A stretch of 64,000 nt of DNA from Cercis canadensis. Lineage: Eukaryota > Streptophyta > Magnoliopsida > Fabales > Fabaceae. The stretch is from the NCBI GenBank assembly GCA_003255065.1, contig QAOA01003067.1:161643-225642 (forward strand), given 5' to 3'. The position numbers and the translations under genes are program-made. The notes beneath the pieces are model-generated. The model had not been told where the DNA came from and made no database searches. It saw only the letters and a list, made by a program, of their open reading frames with translations. This document shows positions 46,210 to 57,429 of this stretch, in pieces (position 1 is the stretch's first letter; each line of letters starts with the position of its first letter).

Positions 46210-46229
46210 ATTTGGTTAGATAGACATTA

Positions 46230-46672
46230 GTTTTATGTGGAAGTGAATCTTTCAAGTTTTCCTTCTACTTTACTTGTGTGTTAAGACATGTTATGGGACA
46301 TTATAATTTCTCCATTTTATTCTTTTACAACTGGCAGAATTGGGTTAAGATAATCTTAAAATTATTTTTTCTTTCAAACTATGATTAGGCATGTAATTTA
46401 TGTGCCCTTAGTATATTTTATAAGTGGGTGTATTTTTTTATTTTCCATAATGCCAATTTGATAGATATACAAAGTTTCCCTTATGTTAATGGCAATTAGA
46501 AACTATATGAGCCGTTTATTTGAGCTTTTGTTTTCAAAAAGTTTTTAATAAAAAAGAACAAAAAGTTTTCTAAACTAAGAACATAGAAATTGTCTAGCTA
46601 AAATTATTCTCAAAACAATTTTAGGAAGAGAAAAACTAAAAATTTGCACATAGTAAGAGGTAATTAAACCCC
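46230..46672. other. Intergenic, no gene seen
   Basis: AT-rich with poly-T and poly-A runs; no open frame or repeat structure stands out. Confidence 0.5.
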
Positions 46673-47971
46673 TTAAATTGTGTTAAAATTGCATTTAATA
46701 CTATAAAAATCAACAAAACAAAATGAAAGAAAGGATTTGTATGACTGCCATGAAAGACCTATCTCAAGAACTTGTTGTACTTGATTGGAATTGTGTTGGG
46801 ATTCACCACCATGGAAACTAACCGAATTGTGAGAGCAACATTGGTGTTGTGAGGAAGAAGAGGAAGAAGAGACATCACAACATCCTTTGAAAGAAGCAAA
46901 AGATGAAGACTCATAGGACGTTGTCATTAATTTTGTAGGCATTGTCATTAATCCGCTCAAGGACTTTAAACGGCCCATCTCCTTGAGGGTGTAACTTTGA
47001 TTTCCTTTGAGTAGGAAACCATCCCTTCCTAAGGTGTACCCAAACTCAATCACTTGGTTCGAATACAACCCTAGTTCGGCCCTTGTTGGCTTGCCTAGTA
47101 TACTGCTCCTTCTTCTTTTCAATATTAGCCTGAACCTTGGAATGCAAGTCTCTAACAAAATCTACCTTCTGCTTACCATCAATATTAGCAAACTCATTAG
47201 TAGGCAAAGGTAAAATATCCAAGGGAGTCACAGGATTAAATCCATAAACAACCTCAAAAGGGGAATAAACAGTAGTAGAGTGTACAATGCGATTATAAGC
47301 AAACTCAACATGTGGCAAAGATTGTTCCCAATGTTTAAGATTCTCTTGCATAATAGCACACAATATAGTAGCAAGTGTTCTATTAACAACCTCAGTTTGT
47401 CTATCTGTTTGAAGATGTGCAACTGTAGAAAACAGAAGCTTAGTCCCTAACCGACCCCATAGGGTTCGCCAAAAGTGACTCAGGAACTTCACATCTCTAT
47501 CACTCTAGGTAAACCATGCAAGGACACTATTTCTTTAAAGAACATATTAGCAATGTGTGTTGCATCATTAGTTTTAGCACAAGCAATAAAATGAGCCATC
47601 TTGCTAAACCGATCAACAACCACAAAGATACTATATTTTCCACTTTATGACCTCGGTAGCCCTAGCACAAAATCCATAGAAATATCAATCCAAGGTTGAC
47701 TAGGTATAGGCAATGGTGTATAAAGTCCATGTGGCATAACTTTGGACTTGGCCTATTTACAAGTAATACACTTTTCACAAATAGAAATCACATCATGCTT
47801 CATGTGAGGCCAATAAAAATGTTCATACAAAATATCCAAAGACTTTTTAACGCCAATGTGCCCTATTAGGCCACCACCATGCATCACGTATAGAACATGT
47901 AAGCACACATAATTTATCTTTCTTAAACAAGTACCTATCATGTCTATAATAATCACCACTAGCATACTTAG
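46673..47971 (-). pseudogene. Gypsy element D, integrase region (left piece)
   Basis: Minus-strand pol related to family A: a zinc-binding domain with CEKCITCK (47753-47965), core start [34 protein letters not shown], then in another frame [31 protein letters not shown] and SPFEVVYGFNPVTPLDI. The end region reads [12 protein letters not shown] and NDNAYKIND. Frameshifts and stops are frequent, and sequence after NAYKIND is a different low-complexity frame (Ser-rich), so the C-terminus is deleted or altered. The N-terminal half continues beyond element C at 61777-62262. CTTAG at 47967-47971 is the target duplication. Confidence 0.85.
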
Positions 47972-49253
47972 TGACGGGTGCCAAACTGTACAAAATTACA
48001 ATACTAATTGCAACTAAATTGTAGTATAGGATGCAACCAGTGTTGTCTCCCAAGGATTCACCAGAAAAATTAATCTATTAGAACTTAAGTAGGAACAAAA
48101 TATGGGGTTTGTTGTTGAATGCAGAATAATCAGAATTCAAAAAGCAGTAAACAGGATCTAATCAAATAAGAGAAAATGTAATCAACTCAAGCCGGCAACC
48201 AAACCTTAATCCGTCCTTGTTCACTAAAGATAACCTATGTTTGATTTAATTCTTGGTTAAATGTTACCTGGAACCCCTAGCAATAACACTTAGAATTCCT
48301 ACTGATTTACCAATCAGGATTTAATTAATCATGGAATTAAGACTCTAGGTAACCGCTCTATATCACTAAGTCCAGATTAATTTAAACCGAATTGTCCAAA
48401 TTAACTATATATTAAAGACCTTTAAAGTATGATTATCAATATGATTACTGTTATGAATCTAATCAACCGATTTAAATTCATATAAAACATGCAATCAAAG
48501 TACCATTCAATCACATGAAGAAGGGAAGAAGCAGTAATTGAAATTAAATTAAATCAAACCCGGTTGAAGCACAGGAACTCTGGATTATTAAGTTTGGCTC
48601 TTCTTGAATTGATTACAAACGAACTTAGCCCTCCATGAAAGGCTTAAACACAAGGCAAAAGTCTAAATCTCGAACTCAAAAAACAGGAGGCAGCAGCTGC
48701 TCAAGGTAATTTCGTATCCTATTTTCCTCAACAACTTAAGAATAAATACTAGCTGGCTGCCTCCTCTAGGTTTTCTAATAGTTTCCTAATTACAAAATAA
48801 ACCTAATTTCCTAAATTATCAATGGTAAAAACATGATCAAGACCTAGTGTCATGTGTCCTGGCCCAATAAGCAGAAGTTGGACCAAATAAACATACTCTG
48901 GTCCAATAGGCATACCTAAGGAAAGGAATCGGTCAATGTTGGGCGAATGCAGAAAATCTGGACTGCTTGCACGTGAATTTCAGCGAGAATTAACTTCTAG
49001 GCTCTTCATTTGAAATGTAGCATTTTCTGTCAGCTTTCCAACGAAACTGGAATCATATAATCGAACATCTGTAGCCAAAGATATGATGAAAAATGTAAGC
49101 AGTGCCAGAATTCAACAGTTATGCAATTAAAATCTATAAGCACCAACAAGTCCAAATCTACAAAACATGTCTAAGGGCCATAAAAATCACTAGAAACACA
49201 CACTAAAAAACTAAGTATAAGGGAAACAAATAGTGTAAAATAATGTCTCATCA
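47972..49253 (-). repeat. 3' LTR of element C
   Basis: On the plus strand TGACGGGTGCC to ATGTCTCATCA. The first bases differ from the other LTR by C/T at position 4 (TGACGG against TGATGG). It aligns with 59755-61024 throughout. Confidence 0.94.
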
Positions 49254-49270
49254 AATTCCCTCACACTTAG
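49254..49270 (-). promoter_or_regulatory. Polypurine tract of element C at the 3' LTR
   Basis: On the minus strand CTAAGTGTGAGGGAATT immediately precedes the LTR start TGATGAGACATT. It is related to the internal tract at 50681-50699. Confidence 0.8.
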
Positions 49271-50795
49271 CTTTTTGCACTTCTGGGCAAAATCACAAAA
49301 ATCAAACTAGAGAAAGAAGACAACTCTCCAAACAAAACAAGAATGTAAAGATCAAGGTAAGAAAACAATTGAAACTTAAAGAAACAGCAACACTCATGGA
49401 ACAACATCTCTTGACAACTAGAGAACAAAAAGCATGACAATTTCATTTAATAGGAATGAGTCAAAGTAGATAGCCTCTCACAAGATAAATAAATGCTCTC
49501 AATTCCCTCAAGTGTCTAAGTTAAGTATTTCTCTCCAATCATCCTATCAAAAATCACACTATCATAAGCTTGTTCATATTCTTAATCTCCACTACCTATG
49601 TCACATGCATAACACAAATCAAAAGGACTTTTAAAGGGTTGTAATGGGAAAAGGTAAAAGGATGGCAATAATATGAAAAAATGGCTAAAGCACCCAAGGA
49701 ATCACAAAGAGCATCTGATTATGGAGAAATTTAAGTACTTTATGCATCTTGACTTTGAGTTTCAACTCATTTTTTTCTTTTCCCAAAAAAATTTTATTCT
49801 CTTGTTGTTGCTATATTTTTTTTTTTTTTTTGAAGCATAACACTTAACAATTCAACCACAACCAATTAGCCATAACTTGATACTTTTTTTTTGTAAGAAT
49901 TCACTCCCTTTTTATTCAATGCAATGCTCTTCAATTCCTAAGGATTGTGTAGGACATGATTTTACACTTAGGCTTGCAATGAGCTACATATGAAAGAAAT
50001 GATCATTAGGCTCAAAAAGGGGTAAACAAAGGATAACATCAAGGTTAGCTATTTGGTCAAGTAGCTTCTCAAAGAAAGAAATGCCTTAATCACTTTTATG
50101 CATGCATGTGCAAATGTAATCTCAACTAAGAAACAGAACAAGTTCTAGAGTATCAAATTGATAGATGAAAACACACAAGAAAGAATCAAATCTCACAGCT
50201 TATAAGACTACCAAGAATCAACTCATCCAAATCAAATTTTGTTGCCATACCACTTAAATCCAAGAAGTAAGATAATTGTCCACTCATGTTGTAGCACTTT
50301 AGAATCAAAATTGCTTCAAACTACTTTCTTCACAACTCCTAAATTAATTGGAAAGAACCAGAAAATTCTAAAAATAAAACAGAAAAACTACAAACCAAAA
50401 AAGAAAACAGAAAACATAATTTTAAATGACAAAAATAGCAAAGCAAAATAATAGAAAACAGTGAAACAACATGCTAAAAGCATAGAAAACATTGAACAGA
50501 AAACCTAAAAACAGTAAAACAGTGAATTAAATAATAGAAAACAGCATATAGAAAATTTTTAAAAACACCTAAAAAGAAAACTAAGCCTAAAACAGAAAAT
50601 AGAAAACACAACAAAAATTAAAACAAAAGCAGAAACTTAAAAACACAAAAATAGAAAGCATACAAAAACACACAGCAGGCTAATCCCTCCCCCACACTTA
50701 CATTTTTACAGTGTCCTCAATGCAAAGCACAAATCAAATAGTAAAAGCAAGGCACTAAAAATAAAAGAGAAAGGGAAAGAAAATAGCTTGTGGGT
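49271..50795 (-). other. Element C 3' non-coding region with a second polypurine tract
   Basis: This 1.5 kb lies between the end of pol and the 3' LTR. It is extremely A-rich on the plus strand (50340-50680) and holds no env-like frame, signal peptide or membrane segment that I can see. A second purine tract, AAGTGTGGGGGAGGGATTA on the minus strand, lies at 50681-50699, about 100 bp after the pol stop. Confidence 0.7.
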
Positions 50796-53700
50796 TTAAG
50801 TCTCATAGAGAGTAGCAGACAAGCGCACCTCCTCCACCACTTGCTCTTGAAAACCCTCATAAAAAGGTTTTAGCCGATGTCCGTTCACTGGGAAAGTCTT
50901 ATTGGTTGCCTCATTCTTGATCTCAACTGCACCATAAGGGAAGACATGAGTCACCACAAAAGGACCCATCCACCTAGAATGAAGCTTGTCGGGCATGATC
51001 TTGAGACGGGAATTGTAGAGTAGCACTTTTTGACCAATGTGGAACTCTTTTCTCACCAACAACTTCTCATGGACAGCCTTAGTCTTTTCTTTATAAATTC
51101 TGGAATTCTCATAAGCTTCCAACCTGATTTCTTTCAATTCTTGTAGTTGCAGCTTCCTTTGAGAACCAGCTTGAGCCAAGTCAAGATTATACTGCTTCAC
51201 AGCCCAATACGCCTTATGCTCTATCTCCACTGGAATGTGGCATGCCTTGCCAAAGACTAGCCTATAAGGCGACATGCCTATAAGGGTCTTGTAGGCAGTC
51301 CGATAAGCCCACAAAGCATCATCCAGACGCATGCTCCAATCTTCTTTGTTGGGTTGGACAGTCTTCTCTAAAATCTGCTTGATCTCCCTATTTGACACTT
51401 CTGCTTGCCCATTGAGATGTACCTATTGCAGAAGTGAGAACCTTGCTCACTAATTATTGCTCTTGGGATGTCGAACTTGCAAAAAATGTAAGTCCTGACA
51501 AAATCTAAGACAACACGAGAATCATCAGTCCGGGTGGCCTTAGCCTCTACCTATTTAGAAACATAATCCACAGCTAATAGGATATACACAAAACCAAAAG
51601 AAGTAGGAAAGGGGCCCATGAAATCAATACCCCACACATCAAATATCTTACAAAACAGTAAAGGCTGTTGAGGCATCTCATTCCTATAGAAAATATTTCA
51701 TGTTCGTTGGCATTGACACAATTCTTACAAAAGCTATGTGCATCATGAAACAAGGTAGGCCAGTAGAGTCCAGAATCTAAAATTTTCCTAGCAGTGCGTT
51801 GTGGTCCAAAATGACCACCACATGCAGAAGTATGACAAAATTGTAAAAGAGATTCAATCTCATGTCCAGGCACACACCTCCTAATGACTTGATCACTACA
51901 TAGTCTCCACAAATAGGGGTCATCCCATATATAAAATTTGACTTCACTTTTAAGCTTATCTACTTGATGCTTCTTAAAATAAGCAGGTAACTCAGAAGTA
52001 ACTAAGTAATTTACCAAGTCAGCATACCAAGGATCTTTACCATCTTTACCTTGCAGCTGATAAAGCTGCTCATCCGGGAAGGTCTCTCTGATGGGAAGGT
52101 TGTCCAAAGTCAGTGGGATCCGACTCAAGTAATATGCTACCAAGTTCTCAGCTCCACTCTTGTCTCTGATCTCAAGGTCGAATTCTTGCAAAAGCAGCAT
52201 CCATCTAATAAGCCTAGGCTTTGCATCCGGTTTTTTGAGCAAGTACTTCAAAGCTGCATGGTCAGAGAAAGCAATTACTTTAGAATTCAGTAAGTATGAA
52301 TGGAATTTATCTAAAGCAAACACAACAGCAAGAAGCTCTTTCTCAGTGGTGGTATAATTTGCTTTGGCAGCATCTAGAGTGCNCAAAGCACAAATCAAAT
52401 AGTAAAAGCAAGGCACTAAAAATAAAAGAGAAAGGGAAAGAAAATAGCTTGTGGGTTTAAGTCTCATAGAGAGCAGCAGACAAGTGCACCTCCTCCACCA
52501 CTTGCTCTTGAAAACCCTCATGAAAAGGTTTTAGCCGATGTCCGTTCACTGGGAAAGTCTTATTGGTTGCCTCATTCTTGATCTCAACTGCACCATAAGG
52601 GAAGACATGAGTCACCACAAAAGGACCCATCCACCTAGAATGAAGCTTGTCGGGCATGATCTTGAGACGGGAATTGTAGAGTAGCACTTTTTGACCAATG
52701 TGGAACTCTTTTCTCACCAACAACTTCTCATGGACAGCCTTAGTCTTTTCTTTATAAATTCTGGAATTCTCATAAGCTTCCAACCTGATTTCTTTCAATT
52801 CTTGTAGTTGCAGCTTCCTTTGAGAACCAGCTTGAGCCAAGTCAAGATTATACTGCTTCACAGCCCAATACGCCTTATGCTCTATCTCCACTGGAATGTG
52901 GCATGCCTTGCCAAAGACTAGCCTATAAGGCGACATGCCTATAAGGGTCTTGTAGGCAGTCCGATAAGCCCACAAAGCATCATCCAGACGCATGCTCCAA
53001 TCTTCTTTGTTGGGTTGGACAGTCTTCTCTAAAATCTACTTGATCTCCCTATTTGACACTTCTGCTTGCCCATTGAGATGTACCTATTGCAGAAGTGAGA
53101 ACCTTGGTCACTAATTATTGCTCTTGGGATGTCGAACTTGCAGAAAATGTAAGTCCTGACAAAATCTAAGACAACACGAGAATCATCAGTCCGGGTTGCC
53201 TTAGCCTCTACCTATTTAGAAACATAATCCACAGCTAATAGGATATACACAAAACCAAAAGAAGTAGGAAAGGGGCCCATGAAATCAATACCCCACACAT
53301 CAAATATCTTACAAAACAGTAAAGGCTGTTGAGGCATCTCATTCCTACAGAAAATATTTCATGTTCGTTGGCATTGACACAATTCTTACAAAAGCTATGT
53401 GCATCATGAAACAAGGTAGGCCAGTAGAGTCCAGAATCTAAAATTTTCCTAGCAGTGCGTTGTGGTCCAAAATGACCACCACATGCAGAAGTATGACAAA
53501 ATTGTAAAAGAGATTCAATCTCATGTCCAGGCACACACATCCTAATGACTTGATCACTACATAGTCTCCACAAATAGGGGTCATCCCATACATAAAACTT
53601 GACTTCACTTTTAAGCTTATCTACTTGATGCTTCTTAAAATAAGCAGGTAACTCAGAAGTAACTAAGTAATTTACCAAGTCAGCATACCAAGGATCTTTA

Positions 53701-54043
53701 CCATCTTTACCTTGCAGCTGATAAAGCTGCTCATCCGGGAAGGTCTCTCTGATGGGAAGGCTGTCCAAAGTCAGTGGGATCCGACTCAAGTGATATGCTA
53801 CCAAGTTCTCAGCTCCACTCTTGTCTCTGATCTCAAGGTCGAATTCTTGCAAAAGCAGCATCCATCTAATAAGCCTAGGCTTTGCATCCGGCTTTTTGAG
53901 CAAGTACTTCAAAGCTGCATGGTCAGAGAAAGCAATTACTTTAGAATTCAGTAAGTATGAACGGAATTTATCTAAAGCAAACACAACAGCAAGAAGCTCT
54001 TTCTCAGTGGTGGTATAATTTGCTTTGGCAGCATCTAGAGTGC
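50723..54043. repeat. 1660-bp direct duplication flanking a single n (likely unmerged contig overlap)
   Basis: Bases 50723-52382 and 52384-54043 have the same length and differ at only around 1 percent of positions (for example tagtagcagac against gagcagcagac; cttgctcac against cttggtcac). The boundary is exactly at the n. Both copies share the same integrase deletion. Confidence 0.9.
50796..52382 (-). pseudogene. Element C integrase and RNase H, extra copy at contig end
   Basis: The frame at 50796-51398 gives the integrase C-terminal half ([19 protein letters not shown], [40 protein letters not shown]). 51574-52380 gives the zinc-binding domain ([20 protein letters not shown]) and RNase H. 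It is a second reading of 52457-54043, not an independent gene. Confidence 0.85.
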
Positions 54044-54544
54044 GAGATGCATAATAAATGACGTGGGATAGCTTGTCCACTCGCTATGCAAGGATAGCGC
54101 CTACTGCAAAGTTCGATGCATCACACATTAGCTTGAAAGGAAACTCCCAGTTAGGTGGCTGCATGATGGGAGGAGAAGTAAGGCTCTGCTTCAGCTGATC
54201 AAAGGCTGCTCTGCACTGCCTATCAAATTTGAAATTCACTTCTTTTTGGAGAAGCCTAGACAGTGGGAGGGCAATCTTGCTGAAGTCCTTGATGAATCGC
54301 CTGTAAAATCCTGCACGACCAAGAAAGGAACGTACTTCCCGCACACAAGTGGGGTGGAGTAAAGAGGCAATAATATCTATCTTAGCCTTATCTACTTCAA
54401 TTCCTTTGCTAGAAATTACATGCTCTAAAAATATGTATTGTTCTACCATGAAATGACATTTCTCAAAATTAAGGACAAGGTTGGTCTCAATGCATTTATC
54501 CAGTACTCTAGCAAGGCTATCTAAACATGCATCAAAAGATGAGC

Positions 54545-55530
54545 TGATGCGAATAAGCTTGCTACAAGCCCTAACCCTAGGAGTGTTCATGATCCCTTGC
54601 TTATAGTTGGAGGCCCGATGACTAGAAGCAGAGCTAAGCGAGTGAGAGAGGCATTGTTGAGCCTAGTCCAAGAGGTACAGACCAAGGAAAGAGCAGCTGG
54701 GCCAAGTTCAGAGTTGAGATGGATCACTTATCTGTCTCTTGTAGGAGGTGCACATGGGCCAGCTTGGAGCCCAAGTTTGGAGCAGGCCAAAAATTATGTT
54801 TAGTTTAATTAGTTTTATTTTTGGGCCTTTATGTTTATGGGCCAAAACGTTTAATTAGTTTTAAATTCGTTTTAATATTTTGGGNTAACCCTAGGAGTGT
54901 TCATGATCCCTTGCTTAGAGTTGGAGGCCCGATGACTAGAAGCAGAGCTAAGCGAGTGAGAGAGGCATTGTTGAGCCTAGTCCAAGAGGTATAGACCAAG
55001 GAAAGAGCAGTTGGGCCAAGTTCAGAGTTGAGATGGATCACTTATCTGTCTCTTGTAGGAGGTGCACATGGGCCAGCTTGGAGCCCAAGTTTGGAGCAGG
55101 CCAAAAATTATGTTTAGTTTAATTAGTTTTATTTTTGGGCCTTTATGTTTATGGGCCAAAACGTTTAATTAGTTTTAAATTCGTTTTAATATTTTGGGCC
55201 TTTATGTCTATGGGCCAAACTGGGTATTAGAGTTTTATTAACATTCTTAGAGGGTCCATCATAGCTTGTAGCCTCCTAGCCGAATTGCCTATATAAGGAA
55301 TTCGTGTATGCCTTTGCAAAACAGTTTTGAGATTAATATTATTCAGTTTCTGAATTATTGAGTTTCTCTGGATTGAGAGCTTCCCTGTTGTTCTTGGGTA
55401 AAAAACTTGAACTTGAACTTACCAAGGATCATTCCTTGTTAAGGGTTCACCCTATTGCGATAACCAAGGTCATCCCACAGTTTGGTATCCAGACACTCTG
55501 TTTTGATCCTTCGTGTACGTGAACCCATCA
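54545..55530 (+). repeat. Solo LTR of a third gypsy family, inserted in element C RT
   Basis: TGATGCGAATAAGC to TGAACCCATCA, flanked by the 5-bp duplication TGAGC (54540-54544 and 55531-55535). Removing it restores TVYGSSFDACLDS. Near its start it encodes GPMTRSRAKRVREALLSLVQ in frame, the same pol tail that family A carries in its LTR, so the sense strand is plus. Real length is about 670 bp, because 313 bp are doubled at the n at 54885. A TTTGGTATCCAGAC motif at 55481-55494 resembles a tRNA-Met PBS but lies inside, so a miniature (TRIM-like) element is an alternative. Confidence 0.88.
54572..55198. repeat. 313-bp direct duplication flanking a single n (likely unmerged contig overlap)
   Basis: 54572-54884 and 54886-55198 have equal length with few substitutions (tgcttatag against tgcttagag; aggtacaga against aggtataga). 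The boundary is exactly at the n. Confidence 0.88.
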
Positions 55531-56060
55531 TGAGCCATATACAGTAAAGTCATCCATGAATACTTCCATGCAGTGTTCTAAAAAATTAGAAAATATGCTC
55601 ACCATACACCGCTGGAATGTACTAGGGGCATTACAAAGGCCGAAAGGCATCCTCCTATATGCAAATGTGCCGATTGGACAGGTAAAAATCGTCTTCTCCT
55701 GATCTTCCGGGGCTATGTGAATCTGAAAATAACCTGAAAAACCATCTAGGAAGCAGTAATGGGACTTCCCTACCAACCTCTCTAGCATCTGATCAATGAA
55801 AGCAGAGGGAAGTGATATTTCCTTGTTGCCTGGTTGAGTCTTCTATAGTCGATGCAAACGCCCCAGTTGTTCTGCATTCTAGTGGGTATCAACTCATTCT
55901 TCTCATTGGTCACTACAGTGATGCCACTTTTCTTAGGAACCACTTGCACTGGACTCACTCATTTACTGTCTGAGATGGGGTAAATAATGTCGGCTGATAA
56001 CAGCTTGCTCACTTCTTTCTTGACCACATCCAGAATTAACGAGTTAAGTCACCTTTGCGG

Positions 56061-57416
56061 CTACCTCACTGGTTTAGCTTCTTCCTTCAGTAAAATCTGA
56101 TGCATGCAGGTGGAAGGGCTAATGCCAGGAATGTCTGCAAGTGTCCATCTGATGGCTGTCTTCCGCTGCTTCAAGATCTGCAACAACATCTCTTCATGTT
56201 CAAGTTACAGATTGTTGGCTATGATGACAGACAGCTTTTATTCTTCTGCCAGAAAGGCATACTTGAGATGATCAGGTAACGGTTTCAGCTACAGTATAGG
56301 TGGCTGCTGTACAGAGGGGACTAATTTGGTTGGAGACGCCAAATCTGCTGCCTGAAGCTCAGCAACACTTGCAAGCTCTGCACTATGCTCCAAAATAGTC
56401 TTATCATATCCTAAATAGTTAGAAATTTCAGAACAGGCAGCACAACTCCCATCACAATTAGTGCATGCAGGGCACTCTAAAGTATCTAGCAAGCCTACTA
56501 TATTAGGAAATTCAACTACCAATTCAGCATGCACATCATTAACTAGCAGGTCTATGACATCTATTTAGAACACTGAATGCTCTTCTAGAGGGTGTTTCAT
56601 GGCATCACATAAATTAAAACGAATTACAGTGTCACCAAATTCCATGGAAATGGTACCAACATGCACATCAATTATGGTCTTAGCAGTTTTAAGGAAGAGT
56701 CTACCCAAGATCAAAGGAGCATGTCTAGATGTAAACTCATCCTCCATATTTAACACATAAAAGTCAGCTGAAAATATTAAATCTATTACCTTAACCAAAA
56801 CATCCTCAAGAAGGCCTACAAGATATGTTGTACTTTTATTAGTAAGCTGAATGACTACTCCAGTGGGCTTTAGTTCTCCAATCTGTAGTGATGAATAGAT
56901 GGACTTGAGTATCACGTTGATTGAAGCTCCCAGATCTAACATGACATTTGTCAACTGCTTGTCTCCAATAGTGCAGGGAATGGTGAAAATCCCAGGATCA
57001 GTGCACTTGGATGGCAAGTTAGGTTGAATCATGGCTGACACGTTTCTTCCTATGCTCACTTTCTCATTACCCTTCAGCTTCCTCTTGTGGGTACACAAAT
57101 CCTTAAGAAACCTTGCATACTTGGGAATCTGTTTGATGGCTTCCAGGAGAGGTATATTGACTTCTACCTTCCTGAAAGTATCCATGATATCTCTATCTAG
57201 CTCATGCTCAGCAATTTTCTTGGATTGTGTAACTCTATTTGGAAAGGGAAGAGGAATGCTGGGGGTAGAGCTCTCTGTCTGGTCCTGAAGGTGGAATGGT
57301 TGCTGTTTTAGGATAGCTTTAGGGGCTGCAGTGTTTGGATCCTTTTTTTGGACAGAATTGGAGACTGCGGAAGGTAGGCTAAGTTCTAGAACACTCACTT
57401 CCTTGCCACTACACAA
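56061..57416 (-). pseudogene. Element C protease and linker
   Basis: The frame 56565-57416 reads CTHKRKLKGNEKVSIGRNVS, PGIFTIPCTIGDKQLTNVML, DLGASINV (protease active site), PTGVVIQLTNKST and LILGRLFLKTAKTIIDVHVG to HPLEEHSVF, then a stop. A Cys/Glu-rich linker follows (CPACTNCDGSCAACSEISNY, 56289-56534), then the RT N-terminus. The protease part itself is open. The family usually has GRPF where this copy has GRLF. Confidence 0.9.
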
Positions 57417-57429
57417 GGTTATGGCACTT

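Larger units (their letters stand above)
44458..46229. repeat. Segmental duplication, derived copy of the TRAUCO 3' end
   Basis: Direct-orientation copy of 29734-31487, about 14.7 kb downstream of its parent. It holds the end of the intron, the last exon, 3' flank and SINE. Its left end abuts the truncated MITE at a 3-bp overlap (aga). The right end is near 46229, where the two copies stop matching. Confidence 0.9.
52457..56060 (-). pseudogene. Element C pol: RT, RNase H, integrase
   Basis: From right to left: RT N-terminus (WTLADIPGISPSTCMHQ, with stops), RT core with an intact VFMDDFTVYG box (55528-55788), the solo LTR insertion, then FDACLDSLARVLDKCIETNL and FLGRAGFYRRFIKDFSKIAL. RNase H follows ([38 protein letters not shown]), then integrase zinc binding ([13 protein letters not shown]), core (GVLISWAPF in one frame), ISDQGSHFCN, and the C-terminal part ending ALYET at 52457. 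Between HFCN and [13 protein letters not shown] about 20 codons of the core are missing. A stop interrupts [19 protein letters not shown]. Confidence 0.92.

Noticed and set aside
49271..50795. env-like gene expected in some Athila elements
   Set aside because: No frame with a signal peptide or transmembrane segment; the region is A-rich and non-coding.
52457..52993. A second, tandem integrase gene in element C
   Set aside because: It is the same sequence as 50796-51398, mirrored exactly around the n at 52383; treated as an assembly overlap.
54597..54803. 68-codon plus-strand frame taken as a small gene
   Set aside because: It is the pol tail (GPMTRSRAK type) carried in a solo LTR with TGAGC target duplications.
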